From the NCBI GenBank assembly GCA_014155875.1, contig JACEFZ010003403.1, forward strand, positions 124,001-188,000: a DNA stretch of 64,000 bases, read 5' to 3'. The notes beneath the pieces are model-generated. The model ran no database searches and was not told the DNA's origin. It was given only the letters and a program-made list of their open reading frames with translations. Positions 21,936-33,810 of the stretch are shown in pieces; within the stretch, counting starts at the first letter, position 1, and each line of letters starts with the position of its first letter. A program made the position numbers and the translations under genes. This stretch comes from Cepaea nemoralis (lineage: Eukaryota; Mollusca; Gastropoda; Stylommatophora; Helicidae).

Positions 21936-22090
21936 CAGGACATCGCTGTCAACATCAGCATCTTTCAGCTGATTGTTGATTTCTTGGCAAGATTACGCTC
22001 AGTAGTTTGCCATTGCTTTCTGAGCGACCGGCTCCATAGTCACTGGCGCGACTCGAACCGCTTCCAATTCTCGTGCGCTCACGACCAATG
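21936..22090 (-). mobile_element. SINE family A2, 5'-truncated (cluster copy 3)
   Basis: Uses the CTCAGTAGTTTGCCATTGCT / CTGAGCGACCGG variant of the core and the second type of head (GACTCGAACCGCTTCC). Confidence 0.75.
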
Positions 22091-22587
22091 GTGACACAAT
22101 GAAAGAAATTAAGAAGAATGAATATTGCTCTTCAAAAACTTAGAACACCTGAACAAGTTGTGGCGTGGGACAAATATACCTGTAACTATAAACATTTAGA
22201 TTTTTAAGAGCACGAATCTTTCCCATTTTCTCAATGAGACCTGGACACTTACTAAACAAGTTGAACAGTGCATAAATGCGTTTGAATATAAATGTTATAG
22301 ATGGGTCTAAGAATATCTTGGATAAAGAAAAGAACAAATGAATCCACACGACAAGAGTTGAATATTGAAGAAAGTTGGTTAGTCATTAGTCAGTCAGTCA
22401 GTCGCGGTACCAACTTCACTGCAACGGGTCGTCCCCATTATGCTCCATTCCTGTGCCAGTTAATCACACAAAATGCTCCTCACTGCCCAATGTGAACAAT
22501 GGAACAGACAGGAATCTCGGCAAGCCAACAGCTAGCACAGGTACACTGTGCATAATGCCGCCGCCAGAACGCCAACAAAAGTTTAAA

Positions 22588-22825
22588 AAGTTAGTTGCTT
22601 ATCTTTTACATAGCGTTGCAGTCACTACCAGCACTTCTTTAATGCGATTTCTTGGCAAGTTTACGTTCAGTAGTCTGCCATTGCTTTCTGAACGGCCGGC
22701 ACCCATACCATTTCGTAAAAAACCAACGCAACGCGGTTTGCTGCCAAATCTCGCGCAGCTGTCTTTCGATCGCGGGTATGTGGCATCATGAACTGCGTCC
22801 ATAACCTCATCGTCACGGAGCAAAG
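22588..22825 (-). mobile_element. SINE family A (cluster copy 4)
   Basis: TTAGTTGCTTATCTTTTACA, core CTGCCATTGCTTTCTGAACG, antisense head ending in CTCATCGTCACGGAGC. Confidence 0.8.
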
Positions 22826-22854
22826 ACGATACAACAAAGAACATTTAAATATTT

Positions 22855-23085
22855 TAGTCACTTGAAACGTGGAAGTTTGGAGAGAACAGTAATGGAGAGG
22901 TTTATGCCCGGGAAGATAGGAAGAGGAAGGCCAAATAGGAAATGGGTACATGATGTGGCAGATGATCTCCAGATGGGTGATACACGGTGGGAATCGGGAC
23001 ATCTTACCTATGATCGAATTTTCCGGAAGGTTGTTATGGGAGCGAAGGTTCTGCAAAGGACATGCACATATGGGCGTGTCATGTA
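22855..23085 (+). mobile_element. LINE C-terminal fragment
   Basis: Reads RGSLERTVMERFMPGKIGRG and TYDRIFRKVVMGAKVLQRTC, a pattern typical of the C-terminus of a LINE ORF2. A sister fragment on the minus strand is at 61.24-61.44 kb. Confidence 0.7.
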
Positions 23086-23415
23086 TACTTATATCCTTAT
23101 TCCATGACATTTTTTACCCAAATGATTTATACCGTTTGGCAATGCATTTGTCTAAAGAAGATAAAACAATGCAATGGGACAACAGTTGACGTAAGAACTG
23201 GGATAGTGCGTTAAACTAACAACTGACCGCAATAAGCTGAGAACCTCATGTAGAGATAAACCAATAAACGCAAGGTGAGTTGCTAGTACATATATCAACT
23301 GCATTGAAGATCTTAGTGTGTGGGTAGTGTTACTAGGCCAACTGACATAATCATCGCGACAGCATCAAATTACTGAATCTGCCGTTCCTAACCTGAACTT
23401 GTAATCTATCCACAG

Positions 23416-23486
23416 GTCTTTTGAAAATGCCTGAATTCCGGACATATAGGCAGCGACGCTTGAAGTCAAAAACTGCAAATCAAAAC
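23416..23486 (+). CDS. Candidate exon with the start codon of the disordered-protein gene
   Basis: A splice acceptor (CTATCCACAG|GTCTTTTG) precedes an ATG at 23427. This opens 20 basic codons, MPEFRTYRQRRLKSK plus five, and ends at a donor AAAAC|GTTAGT (intron from 23487). The exon ends in phase 0. The exon at 26702 is also open in phase 0 from its first base (NKDVSNDRHKPVPF), so the two join in frame. A further 5' non-coding exon upstream would be expected. Linking the exons is inference from phase and composition. No transcript evidence is available, and a 3.2-kb intron full of repeats separates them. Confidence 0.45.
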
Positions 23487-23734
23487 GTTAGTACTTTGTT
23501 TTTACAGTGTTAACTTTAATGTATTCAGTAATAGACCTTAGTGCATGTGTATGGGACTGATAATGACATGAACATAGGCATGAGTAGTCATTTTCACAAA
23601 CGTTTCTGTTTCGTTTCTTTCCTGGTTATGCTATAATATTTCCTTTACATAGAAAATAAACATAATTGATTGGCAGTTGCATAGTATTACGTCTCACATA
23701 GAGGAAAGTAGAGATTAGTGGGCAGCTAGTTCAT

Positions 23735-23780
23735 CTGAAGGTGACAGGTTCGAATACCGGTAGGGGTCACTATAGTTTTA
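23735..23780 (+). other. tRNA-like box B remnant
   Basis: TGACAGGTTCGAATACCGG resembles a SINE/tRNA B box without a usable acceptor stem. Read as a SINE stub. Confidence 0.4.
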
Positions 23781-23879
23781 CATTTTGTTGCTTGTGTATC
23801 CTGTGAATTTTTTTCCTAAAAATATTAACTGATTGTCACGTAGCGTATGTGCAGGGAATAGGCAGCGGGCCGCACTAGA

Positions 23880-24530
23880 GTAACACACATCAAGGCGACA
23901 TAGTCATCTACACAGATGGGTCAGTGGTGAGAAACAGACGTAGTGGTTGGGGTATTATTGCAAAGGCTAATGGACGAGTCTTGAGAAAGGAGAGTCTGGC
24001 ATATGAGACTACGACCTCCAGCATGAGAATGGAGGTGGAGAAAGTAACAGCAGCATTCCGTTGGTAGGAGGCGACTACTGCAACAAACATCGGATTCAAA
24101 GCGTATGCTTAGTAAGGTGGGGAAAGGAATGTTTCGTGTAGAATGGCTATCGTCGCTTCAGAGGTCACAGATTGTGAGAATTGTATGGATATTTTGCCCT
24201 GGCCATCCGGGGGTGCGGGGGAATGAACAGGCTGATAGGCTAGCAGGGAATGCACCACTTGGAGGTAAATTGCCTATGGACAAGGGAGAGGTGGTCGTGC
24301 GCTTGTGGGACCAGGGGAAGGAACAGATTGAGAACCCATATGTGTAACGAATGAGATTGCGGGGGATCGACAGGGGTTCTGGAAGAATCTCAAAACTGAG
24401 AGGGCTGACCAGAACTTTTAATCAGACACCGATAGGAACGATTAGTAGTATGACTCATCACTGACTGTTGAACGAGGGGACGGAGCAAATACGGGAATGT
24501 CCTGAGTGCAGTGATGCCAGTTTTTAATTC
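23880..24530 (+). pseudogene. I-group LINE RNase H and 3' end, decayed
   Basis: Starts at IYTDGSVVRNRR, keeps SSMRMEVE, then a TAG and shifts. The GHPGVRGNEQADRLAGNAPL part is in another frame (24105-24347). It ends with PECSDASF near 24527. Nearly the same subfamily as the minus-strand LINE at 6.7-10.8 kb. It lies within the proposed intron. Confidence 0.75.
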
Positions 24531-24784
24531 AACTCAACTGTCACGTAGACATCATATAAACACATTATTGATTGGCTACTCATAGAAGTAGAAGAAAGTC
24601 ATAGATAATATTAATCGCTAAATATAATTTTATCTAATCTCTATTTTGTAATCCTGATTGAAACTTGTTAATTTATGTACTTATTTCCTCTATTTATGAG
24701 TGACAATGACTATTTGGATTTATCATAAGTGACTTGTTATATTCGAGGCTTATTTATCTGTTTCGTAACAAAATAGTGTTTACA

Positions 24785-25235
24785 ATGTTGAGGATGTTAA
24801 CCCCACGCTTCAACCTCCAACCTGGAGGACCAGCCTTGTTACAAACCTTTGAGAACAAAGTCTTAAGACGCATCATTGGGCCCATTAGGGATACACAAAG
24901 TGGAGAGTGGAAAAGAAGAAGCAACAAAGACATTTATGATCTAAGTCCCCGCTAATCACTGGTATCATGAAGGCTAATAGACTGCAATGGCTGGGGCATA
25001 TAGAAAGAATGGAAGATAATAGGGAAACAAAACTTGCTTACACTCAAGAAATAAATAACCCTTGACCCCGAGGTAGACCAAGAAGACGGTGGAGAGATAA
25101 TATACATACAGACCTACAAGCACTTGGAATCAACGACTGGCAAGAGAAGGTCAACCAGAGAGACGAATGGAGACGGCTTGTATCTGCAGCAAAGAACCTC
25201 AATGGCTCGGAATGCTGAAGAAGAAGAAGACTGTT
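24785..25235 (+). mobile_element. LINE C-terminal fragment with (GAA)n tail
   Basis: Reads LLQTFENKVLRRIIGPIRDT (LINE thumb/C-terminal region), then in broken frames NCNGWGI..., REDGGEII and an end in AATGGCTCGGAATGCTGAAG followed by GAA units. Typical 5'-truncated LINE in the same intron. Confidence 0.7.
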
Positions 25236-25389
25236 ATATTGTCCACAGGTTTTTTATTTGTCCTATCCACCGTTAGCGTCTTTTTCGCCTCTTGGTTCAT
25301 TGGAATTTCTCTCCATGAAGTCTATATTGGTGATTCTGTCATCCTATTTTATTCTCACTATTCTTCACAGACATCAATTAGTGAATATT

Positions 25390-25615
25390 TGTAGTTTATT
25401 AGTTATTGTAACATCTCCAGGTTTCTGACCCACACAGTAGTACCCATTTAACACTGGCATTAAATATTCTAAGTCTGATGCTAAGTGTTGCTTCGTTCGT
25501 TTGAAGTCCAACAATTTCATAATACCCCCATTTGTACATATTGCTTCCCAAAAAGGTGTAGGATTCCGCCTCTTGAAGTGGTTTTATCAAGGATCAGGTT
25601 GTTTGTTGCCCTAGT
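25390..25615 (-). mobile_element. LINE RT thumb fragment
   Basis: Minus-strand reading EAESYTFLGSNMYKWG and LRIFNASVKWVLLCGSETW matches the conserved region after YADD of LINE RTs (usually YLGS... and LLYGSETW). Confidence 0.6.
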
Positions 25616-25626
25616 TTTATCATCTT

Positions 25627-25850
25627 ACCGGCTTTGTGGCTGAGTTAGGACACAATTCATTATCCCACATGCCGCGTTCGAAACACATCTGTGGGCGATT
25701 TGGCAGAAAACCTGCTTGCGTTGGTTTTCATATGAGTGCCGGTAGTAGCAGAAAGCAATGAACTACTGAACGTAAACTTGCCAAGAGATCACAATCAAAA
25801 ATGCCGGGGTTGACTGCTACGCCCTGTAAAAGATATGCAACTAACTTATT
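25627..25850 (+). mobile_element. SINE family A
   Basis: ACCGGCTTTGTGGCTGAG head, GCGTTCGAAACACA B box, CAGAAAGCAATGAACTACTG core, ends TAAAAGATATGCAACTAAC. Confidence 0.8.
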
Positions 25851-26701
25851 AGTAATCTTCTTAATTATCAATGTATTTGTGAAAGCTAACTACACTCAAG
25901 CTTACATGTCGCATTTGACGTGAAAAAGCCCATTACATAAACTAGATACTCTGTATCTTCGTAGTTATATGACCTCAGTGTCATGTGATCCAAGTTGCTG
26001 GCAATGTATTACCTATGCTGAAATCTTGTGTGAAATCGTAATAACTGAACCATGATTGAAACACAATATACGAAACAGCAAACACTCATATAAGACCACC
26101 ATGACCATATGACACTTGATGTGTAGCAGCTTTCAAAGTAAGATCAGATCATTGTTAGATTGCGGAAAAGACTGAAAGGAATGAAACATCCGAATGAGAA
26201 GATTTAAAATAAGTATATCGAATATCTGCGTGAAGTGTGTGTATAGCAATAGCTTTAAAATGTTACCTTTGCAGTCCTGCCCAAATTACGTCAATGAACT
26301 TAAAGAAGTCTGGTATCTGACAAACATTCCACAAATCGCCCTCGAATGCAATAAACCAGAAACTAACAAATGGCTTTTATTAGTAATTGGGGAGTCTTGA
26401 GGAGAGAGTGGGAGAAGAAACGCTTGTTGCTTAAATAAGCAATTGCTGTCTTTCTAAATGTCCCTATGATTTAGTTTGTTTTATAATTTCTAGATATCGC
26501 TTACTAGTAACAAAAAAGTAAAAAAAATGTGACTACGTTCAATGCCTAGAATTATTTCAGATCGTTTGTGCTAAGTTACTTTTAATGTTTAAGATATTTC
26601 CTGCTAAGATGTTTTCAATTAGTTCTTATAAATGTTTTCAACGATTCCTGCATGCATTTGCAAAATTTTAATTTTGTTCACTTTTGAAAACATTGTTTCA
26701 G

Positions 26702-29700
26702 AATAAAGATGTTTCTAACGACAGGCACAAACCTGTACCATTTGAATCGCAGACGCAAGCACATCAAGCTACTATTGAGTGACGAGACAAAGGATGTTAA
26801 CGGCAATTTACATCTAGATTCTTTACCGACTCACGAGGAAGGGACGAAGGTAGCAAAGAAAAGTATAGAGCATGCAAACCAGGGAGACAACGTGATAAAC
26901 AGTATCAAGCCCAGCTGGAGAAACAGATCAAACGACTCTTTGATTTCCATGCAGTCGACTGTTTTAGGAGTTCGTGAACACCAAGACAATGTAAATGATG
27001 CATCATGTGGGCCACATCGTAATGCTTTCTCAAAACTCAGCTCATCTGATACATCCAAAACAACCTTATCCAATGACTATCAGGTGGCGTCTCAAGAACC
27101 TAGCTGTTGCTAATCATAACAATGTGAGACGTAATTTATCAGTGCCAGTTACAGGTCAGACGCGGTCAGGATTTAGAACTTCAAGCTGCCAGAGAAAGCC
27201 AGCTAACACACAGAACCCAGATAGCAACGCTATGCAGCGTGATTTCAATAAACGGCACGGAATTTCTGTTAATTTGAAAACTGGTTTCAATAAGAAGAGT
27301 CACATGTCATTAGAAACACATTTCCCAGCTGCACCCTATTTTAATATACCCGCGAGCCATTTGCTTCATCCAAATACTTTCCCATATGGCCCTCAGATTC
27401 CACAGCTAAACTTGACGGAACACCAGCGACTACCAATATGGAACATCGGTTATGACCAACAGAGCCCATTTCATTTCCATCAACTTGCACATGGGGTTTA
27501 TCAAGCAGGGAAAGCAGTTAAAAGACAAGAACTACGGAAATACCGTGAAAGAAAAATATTCTCGCAATTCAAACCAAGATCACTCAGGAAAGACGAATCG
27601 ATGTCAGAACCGGTTTAAATCGCGACATTATAGCAGTACGGAATGTTCTGGAATAAACAATCCACTATACAAGTACATGGCACAATTTGAGAAAGATATT
27701 CAACATTCTAAACCTGGCAACGTCACATACTTGCCAGACGTGCGAAGCAAGGGCACTGCAGGGAATCATCGTTACAGTGACAAGCACTGGCGCTTTGCCT
27801 ACAGAATCAGGTGAAGCATACAGTGGCGTCAAAGTATGGCGAGAAAAGGGGCAACCAAATAACTAAATACATCGAATATGGAGAAATAAAATCACAGGAT
27901 GGAAAACAATGGTGTAGCAGACATGAAACACACATTTCTAAAGGCATTCAAATTGGACAGTAATATCGGTGACACTCTGTCAAGTACAGCCCCACAAGCT
28001 GTGCGACGACAATCTCTAAGTGATGTGAATACTCCAAGAGAATATCCCATTACGCGGAGAAATAACCAAACAGACCTTCAATGTGGAGTGCAAGTCCGTA
28101 GATCGACAAACACCGGGAAAACACACACTGATTGGTGTCACCCGGAATCTCGTGATGCTGAAACAAGACACGTGTCTTCCTGCAACGATCTAGAACAAAC
28201 TGATGCAACGAGAAATCATCCCATGCACACTGGAGAAAACGTCCAATGTGAAAAAGTGTTAACTGGAAACCATGAAATTTCAGCGAAATCAAATATATAT
28301 CCAGGCTTTCACACTTTGCCGCCATATTTTGATCCAACAGTTCATCCCCTGCAAGTATTTCAGAAGGGCCGAGGAATGGATTATAATCACCGCCAGCAAA
28401 GAGAAAACACAGAAAAACCATTTTCAGAGTGCACGTCTGCATTCGCGCTTTATTCTCCAGAATGCAAATATCTCGAACGGATGCAGTAACAGTGCTGAAT
28501 ACAACAAAGATATTCATAATGCTAATGATAACCAAGTGCCCTTGAATGTCCTTGCTTCGAGTACGGTTAACGCAAATTCCAAGGTCAATTCTACCTACAG
28601 TGGAATACATTCTTACACAGGTACAGACTTCAACTCTACCATGAATCCGTCTCATGTTAAAGACATGACGGATGCACCAAATACAAGCAATGGAACTAAC
28701 AGCTCGAATCCAGGAACTATGGCTCTCAGTTCGACTATTAATGAAGAAATAGAAGAAGAAATGAGAAGAGCTCAGCGCATGTCTATTCCAGTGAAATTTG
28801 GTTCCGAAAGATATTCACCTTTACATTCTCACCTGAATCCAAATGCTAATGAGTTCTCTCCAACACTTACAGACTGCAATGGGAATCAGTTCACAATGAC
28901 TAAACAGCATGGCGTATGCTATTTTAAAAGAGATATGGGAAGTTCTGTTGTCCACACACCAAGAATCATCGAACACTTCGTATGAGCATGAAGTAGCCGA
29001 AGTCCTAGTAAGTACATCAGATAATATTCTCAAAACCTACTACACAGACAACCATGCCATTCACAAAGAATGTGCTACCCCATTCATTCCAACACATCAC
29101 CAGAAAAGGGAGAGTTATGGCTCGGATCATCCGTTATATGGTTACTGCACGGCACCAAGTGGTGCTTCTTCTTTCAATACATCCCACGTGGTGTACAACA
29201 CAAGCCAGCAGTTATCACCATACAATCCTCAACACATTCCCAGAACCAACGATGTCAGCGAAGTAACCAGATGCACCCAGTAGACAGTTATTTAGTTGCG
29301 AACAACAATTACTTTAACGAAGCCTGCACACAATTTTTCACCCCTGTCCCGTCACAAGCCAACCATTCTCAAGTTTTGCCTTCATCGGAAGTTCAAATGC
29401 ATCCACAAAACCCTTACACCAACTCAGGGTATACGTGCTCGTTTGTACCAATGTACATTACACCGTCTTCCGCAGCAAACCCTCCAACGCCATTTTCTGG
29501 TACTGAGTATTGCCAAGTACTTATGCAGAATCCTGTTGCCACAGGTGTTCCATTTACCGTTTCAGTGCCAGCTCACATGTCTTCTCAAACACTGCCGTCA
29601 CATTATTCAGCTCACATGTCTTCTCAAACAGAGCCGTCGCATTATTCAGCTCATATGTCTTCTCAATCACAGCCGTTGCATTATTCAGCTCCAGAACAAG

Positions 29701-30332
29701 TCCCAGTGACCCATTCAGCGCATAATTATTCATTTCAGGCACCTGTTTTCAACCTTCAGGCTTACTATGAAGCTACCCACAATAATCCAACAGTTGACCC
29801 TAACACTTCAGATCATGCTGTGTTTAACACAGATCTTCCAAATACACTTATCAGACAAAACATCGGATCTTATGCGAATAACCAGGAGACAAGTGAACAA
29901 AACATTCACAGTGAAACCACACAAAATGAAAACATGAACAGTACTGTGCACGCTGAAACGTGCCATACTCAACAAAACATCGCTAATTCACCAGTTTCAT
30001 CAAACATCCATGATGCAAACAATATCGTACACAGCTTTGATCTTCCCAGTGAAATCACCACTGTGTCAGTTAGTAATGTCCATATTGATCCTGAAAGTGG
30101 CATACACGGTCACAGTACACTCGAATTCGATGAATGCAAGACACTTTTGGAAAGACTGCGAAACCCTGCAATTACACTCGAGAAATGTCGACAGAATATT
30201 TCTTCAGAGTCGGAGAAACGTTACCTCGGAGAATGGTTAGAATTAGCATTGCGAGTTATAGAACGAAATGCAAACAAGTTAAGTATTGATGAGATGGTTT
30301 CAGTAATGTTGGCATCTTCTCAGCGAAATTAA
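26702..30332 (+). CDS. Long exon of an unrecognised N/S/T/H/Q-rich protein, frame-broken
   Basis: After a splice acceptor (AAACATTGTTTCAG|AATAAAG) the exon codes for protein-like sequence throughout, but in changing frames: phase-0 entry to ~26780, then runs ending at 27113, 27618, 27814, 28489, 28985, 29283 and finally 30332. Joined end to end this is roughly 1200 residues. Composition is N, S, T, H, Q and P rich with few hydrophobics, so mostly disordered. Three tandem 13-residue units (AHMSSQTLPSHYS type) sit near the C-terminal third. Only the last ~65 residues (FDECKTLLERLRNP ... LELALRVIERNANKLSIDEM) look helical and ordered. Changes of frame outnumber in-frame stops, so this is either a young pseudogene or an intact gene damaged by assembly indels. 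I do not recognise the family. Confidence 0.6.
29571..29687 (+). repeat. 39-bp coding minisatellite, 3 units
   Basis: Units at 29571-29609, 29610-29648 and 29649-29687 keep the frame and code 13 residues each (AHMSSQ-x-x-P-S/L-HYS). Confidence 0.95.
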
Positions 30333-30860
30333 ATGTGCACCGAGTCGTAAATTTTTCGTTGACCATTCCGGACATGACTACAAATTGGATAATTGTGCTA
30401 GTTTGCTAACGCCTCTCATGGCATTACTTGTCAGCAAGGAGCACAACATACATAGCTGGACCGTCTCAAGAAATCGTGATGTAACATGCATTTATGTGCA
30501 AACTTAGATATTTAACTTGACATTTAATTAGCATAATGTATGCACACAATTATACGTCAGTCTTAGTGGAATTAAGGTTCCATAATGTGTACATATGCTC
30601 TCTGCTGACTTTCTAAATCACGTTGTCATTCACTATGTCTCACATTGATATTCTAGGGTTTTCCAATTGATATACCCTCTTGTCGCCATGCTGAGGTTGA
30701 AAACTGGGGAACACTATTGTTCCATCTTTGTCTATTTTGCGCGGACATCTACACCATCCATGTCGCTTTTATTTTTGCCACGTCCAGGTGCGGATAATTT
30801 TTATAACGAATGCTTTAGTTAAGTACTGCCGAGCGGTCTCAGCTAACTAAACAGCTGAGT
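30333..30860. other. Probable 3' UTR, no gene
   Basis: AT-rich sequence after the stop at 30330-30332, without recognisable repeat families until 30.86 kb. Confidence 0.4.
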
Positions 30861-31080
30861 AAAGAATCTAGTCACAATTGTACAGAAACATTGCGGAGTA
30901 TAGAATTAAGAGATATAGTATAGAAACAAGCTGAGGATAGAATCAAGCCACAATGGTACAGAAGCAAGCTGATGATGGAATAGTCACGGTTATAGAAACA
31001 AGCTGAGAATAGAATCGAACCATAATCGTATACCAAACATGCCAAGTGTAGAATCCTGGCGTCATAAACTTGATAACATG
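30860..31080. repeat. Degenerate tandem repeat, ~50-60-bp period
   Basis: Recurring GAAACAAGCTGAGGATAGAA / CACAATGGTACAGAAGCAAG units, four or five diverged copies. From here to 31.48 kb the sequence is AT-rich and otherwise featureless. Confidence 0.65.
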
Positions 31081-31486
31081 CACCAGTGTAACTGGAAGTT
31101 TCAGCCATCACTAAATGGAAATGACACGCCGATTCTCAAGCACATCAGAACCGATTGGCTGTCTAGCATAATATGTAAATAGTTTACAGTTGAAACTTAG
31201 TGTATTTAACACGTACTTACATTTTACACTTAGAATATGCTCTTTTATCGTTTTACATTCTGCATTTTAAACGTGAATGTAATTTTTATACCATTTTGAA
31301 CATAATATATGTAACTGTTATACAATTTTAAGCTTAGCAAATGCAATATGTCTTTAGATTAACTTTATGTATGTATTTATATTACACGACCTGACATATT
31401 AAATTATATTACGTCATTTTTACGAAAGCTTTATTATTGCTTCGTTTCATTTGTAAAAAGTACGCAGGCCTAGATGGTCACTTTAA

Positions 31487-31980
31487 CTATAAAAATATAG
31501 CGTTTCCAGAAATTCCCAACTCGTCTTTAGGTTCTAAGAATAGTATATAAAAATTTACACTGCCAATTGCTTCGGCGTTAGTGTCTTTCCACAGATCTTG
31601 ATTTGGAGAAGCTGCATTTTTTTCGAAGCCACCTGCTACCATCAAAGAATCAGCCTGTTTTCCTGTTTCTTCATCTTTCCAGTCGTCACGATGTTTGCCA
31701 ATGTTATTCCTCATTATACGACCAAAGATTACTGTTTCTCTTTCGTACAATTGAATATACTGTTCTATGTCATTGCCTCTTCGGGGCAACAGTTAGGAAC
31801 TCTTGACAGTTAAGGTATTCGCAACATTCGTCTCAGGAACACCATCGTTTCTTTCAAGCTCTTAATAGTTTGTCCATTCACTTTTCACGATTCACTCCCG
31901 TAGAGCAACACATATAGGCGTATTTTTGACTGTGCAGTGTTTGAAAATATTGTAGGTCCAAGTTTTGTATTCACCCTCTG
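31487..31980 (-). mobile_element. RTE-like LINE C-terminal relic
   Basis: Minus-strand reading gives SWKVNGQTIKSL and FLRRMLRIP (about 31.9-31.8 kb), then FGRIMRNNIGKH and DLWKDTNAEAIGS. The pattern matches the thumb and C-terminus of RTE-like ORF2. Interrupted by the fold-back element at 31.9 kb. Confidence 0.6.
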
Positions 31981-32064
31981 TAAAGTTCACGCAACATAAC
32001 AGGTAAATACAAAACTCGGACCGGCAATATTTTCAAACACTGCAGTCATTTAAAATACACCCTG
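31915..32064. mobile_element. Fold-back MITE with ~60-bp arms, TA-flanked
   Basis: The left arm (TAGGCGTATTTTT ... GCAGTGTTTGAAAATATTG) and right arm (CAATATTTTCAAACACTGC ... AAAATACACCCTG) pair almost along their length, around a ~25-nt loop near 31975-32002. TA lies directly outside both ends, as in Tc1/mariner-type MITEs. Confidence 0.75.
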
Positions 32065-32129
32065 TATTTGATATAACACTCCCGTTGCCTCAAAATGAAT
32101 TTGGAAGCCGCAAAAGCATGACGGCTAGA

Positions 32130-32360
32130 TGCTCGCCGGCCGGCATGGGCCTAGTGGTCATGGGTTCCATCCGCGTCGTGGCGGATTAGAATTTCTAAAC
32201 CTGGCCTGGGCTCGAAATCAACCCACCAAATGAGTACCAGAAAATATCTTGGTGAGCAGAGGCGGCCAATGCGATACTATCATCACCTACCGAGTACCGA
32301 TTGACCTAGCGTGTTCAGTGCGCTTTCAAGTGTGCTAAAGTTCCCTTTCCTATAAAATAA
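32130..32360 (+). mobile_element. SINE family D
   Basis: tRNA-like head GGCCTAGTGGTCATGGGTTC (A-box/B-box spacing compressed), body GAGTACCAGAAAATATCTTG, end TGTGCTAAAGTTCCCTTTCC. Confidence 0.65.
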
Positions 32361-32619
32361 AATATCACAAGAAAATCAGAATTCACTTAATCCAAAAGTG
32401 GAAGTTAATTTTCTGGAAACTTCTGCAGTCGATAGTCTATTATAAACTTAGCCTCGTCTATCTCTCAGAACATGTCAAATTGTGGCCATGTGGTTGCCAA
32501 AAGAGGCATTTCGTTTAACGCGAGGGGCGTTCAGAAAGTAATGCACCATATCATTTTTCTCAGGAGCTATTTATTAAAAAAGCATGAAATGTACACACAA
32601 TATACATGAATATGTCATG

Positions 32620-33170
32620 TAAATATCGATTATTATACAACATAATCTCCATAAACTTGTACAGCTTTATGCCAGGCGTGAAATGTGTGCATGTATTCAT
32701 TGCCCGTACCAGATTTTGTCTTCATAATGTAGCCATTTCTTCGATACATGAATCACTTATTTTCAAACCTTGTCCCACGGAATGCATCTTTAAATGGACC
32801 AAATAGATGGAAACCAGAGGGTGTTAAATCAGGACCAAAGGGTGGATGGGGTAGTACAGTTCAACCCAATTTGGTGATTACTTACCGTGTTGCCAGACTT
32901 GCATGAGGGCACACATTGTCGTGGAGAAGCAGATCTGCTGGATTCTTGTGGGCCGAACTCTGCAAAAACGTTGAGTTCTTTTGTCTTATGTAAGTTTGCA
33001 AATCGATTCTTGATAGCTTACACAAGAATCACACCTTCTGTGTCCCAAAAGACAGTGATCTTGACCTTTCCAGCTGAAGTTGTCTTGAATTTCTTTCTTC
33101 GTATTTTTTTTTTGGGTGTGCGCTCGCTCGCTTTGAACTCAAGCGTAGTCCATAAACACTATTTATAGTA
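32620..33170 (-). pseudogene. mariner transposase, catalytic half
   Basis: The second catalytic Asp is present in LLLHDNVCPHAS. In intact mariners (D,D34D) the third Asp sits in PSDYHLF; here the site reads PSGFHLF, an Asp-to-Gly change that would abolish catalysis. Several stops and shifts also occur. The enzyme family cuts and pastes the element at TA dinucleotides. Confidence 0.75.
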
Positions 33171-33254
33171 GTGATGAACTGAATTTTGCGTGTGGATTAG
33201 CTTCAGAGGTACTTGTAATTTACGTCCTCAAGTCAAGACTTTTTTTTTTTTTTT

Positions 33255-33500
33255 TTAGCATATACTTTACAGGACTTAGCTGTCAACACCAGCATCTTTC
33301 AGCTGTATGTTGATCTCTTGGCAAGATTATGCTCAGTAGTTTGCCATTGCTTTCTGAGCGGCCGGCTCAGTATCCCGCAAGTCACTAGCGGGGGTCGAAC
33401 CGCCTCAGCTCTCGCGCCGCTACGAGACTCTGCGTGATAAACGGGATTACAGAGAGAAAGTGTTGTAACCCCACAGCCAGAGAGACCGGCAGATCAATAT
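33255..33500 (-). mobile_element. SINE family A2 nested in mariner
   Basis: CAGGACTTAGCTGTCAACAC, core GCCATTGCTTTCTGAGCGGC, head CACTAGCGGGGGTCGAACCG and GTAACCCCACAGCCAGAGAG. This is the second head type, also seen at 41.33 kb. Confidence 0.8.
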
Positions 33501-33810
33501 TTTAGTCCAGCTGTCCGGTGAAGTTGTTGAACAGCTTCATCAGCTCAACAGATGTTTCAGAACACGTGTTCTTACCCATTCGACCATGCTGACCTGCTTT
33601 CTTCGTAGTGATTACTGACGATGCCAGTCTATTGACTTGTCTTTTTGTCTCAGGTTAAAAATGACGTGTACGGGTTTCGTCTCTGTAGCGATCATAGCCA
33701 AAGAGTTCTCTCCATCAGCATTGAAACACTCCAACAATTCAGAATAAATTGCTTTCTTTTGCAATCAGTAGTCATTTGTGAGATGTCGAAGAACCCATCC
33801 TGCGATAACC

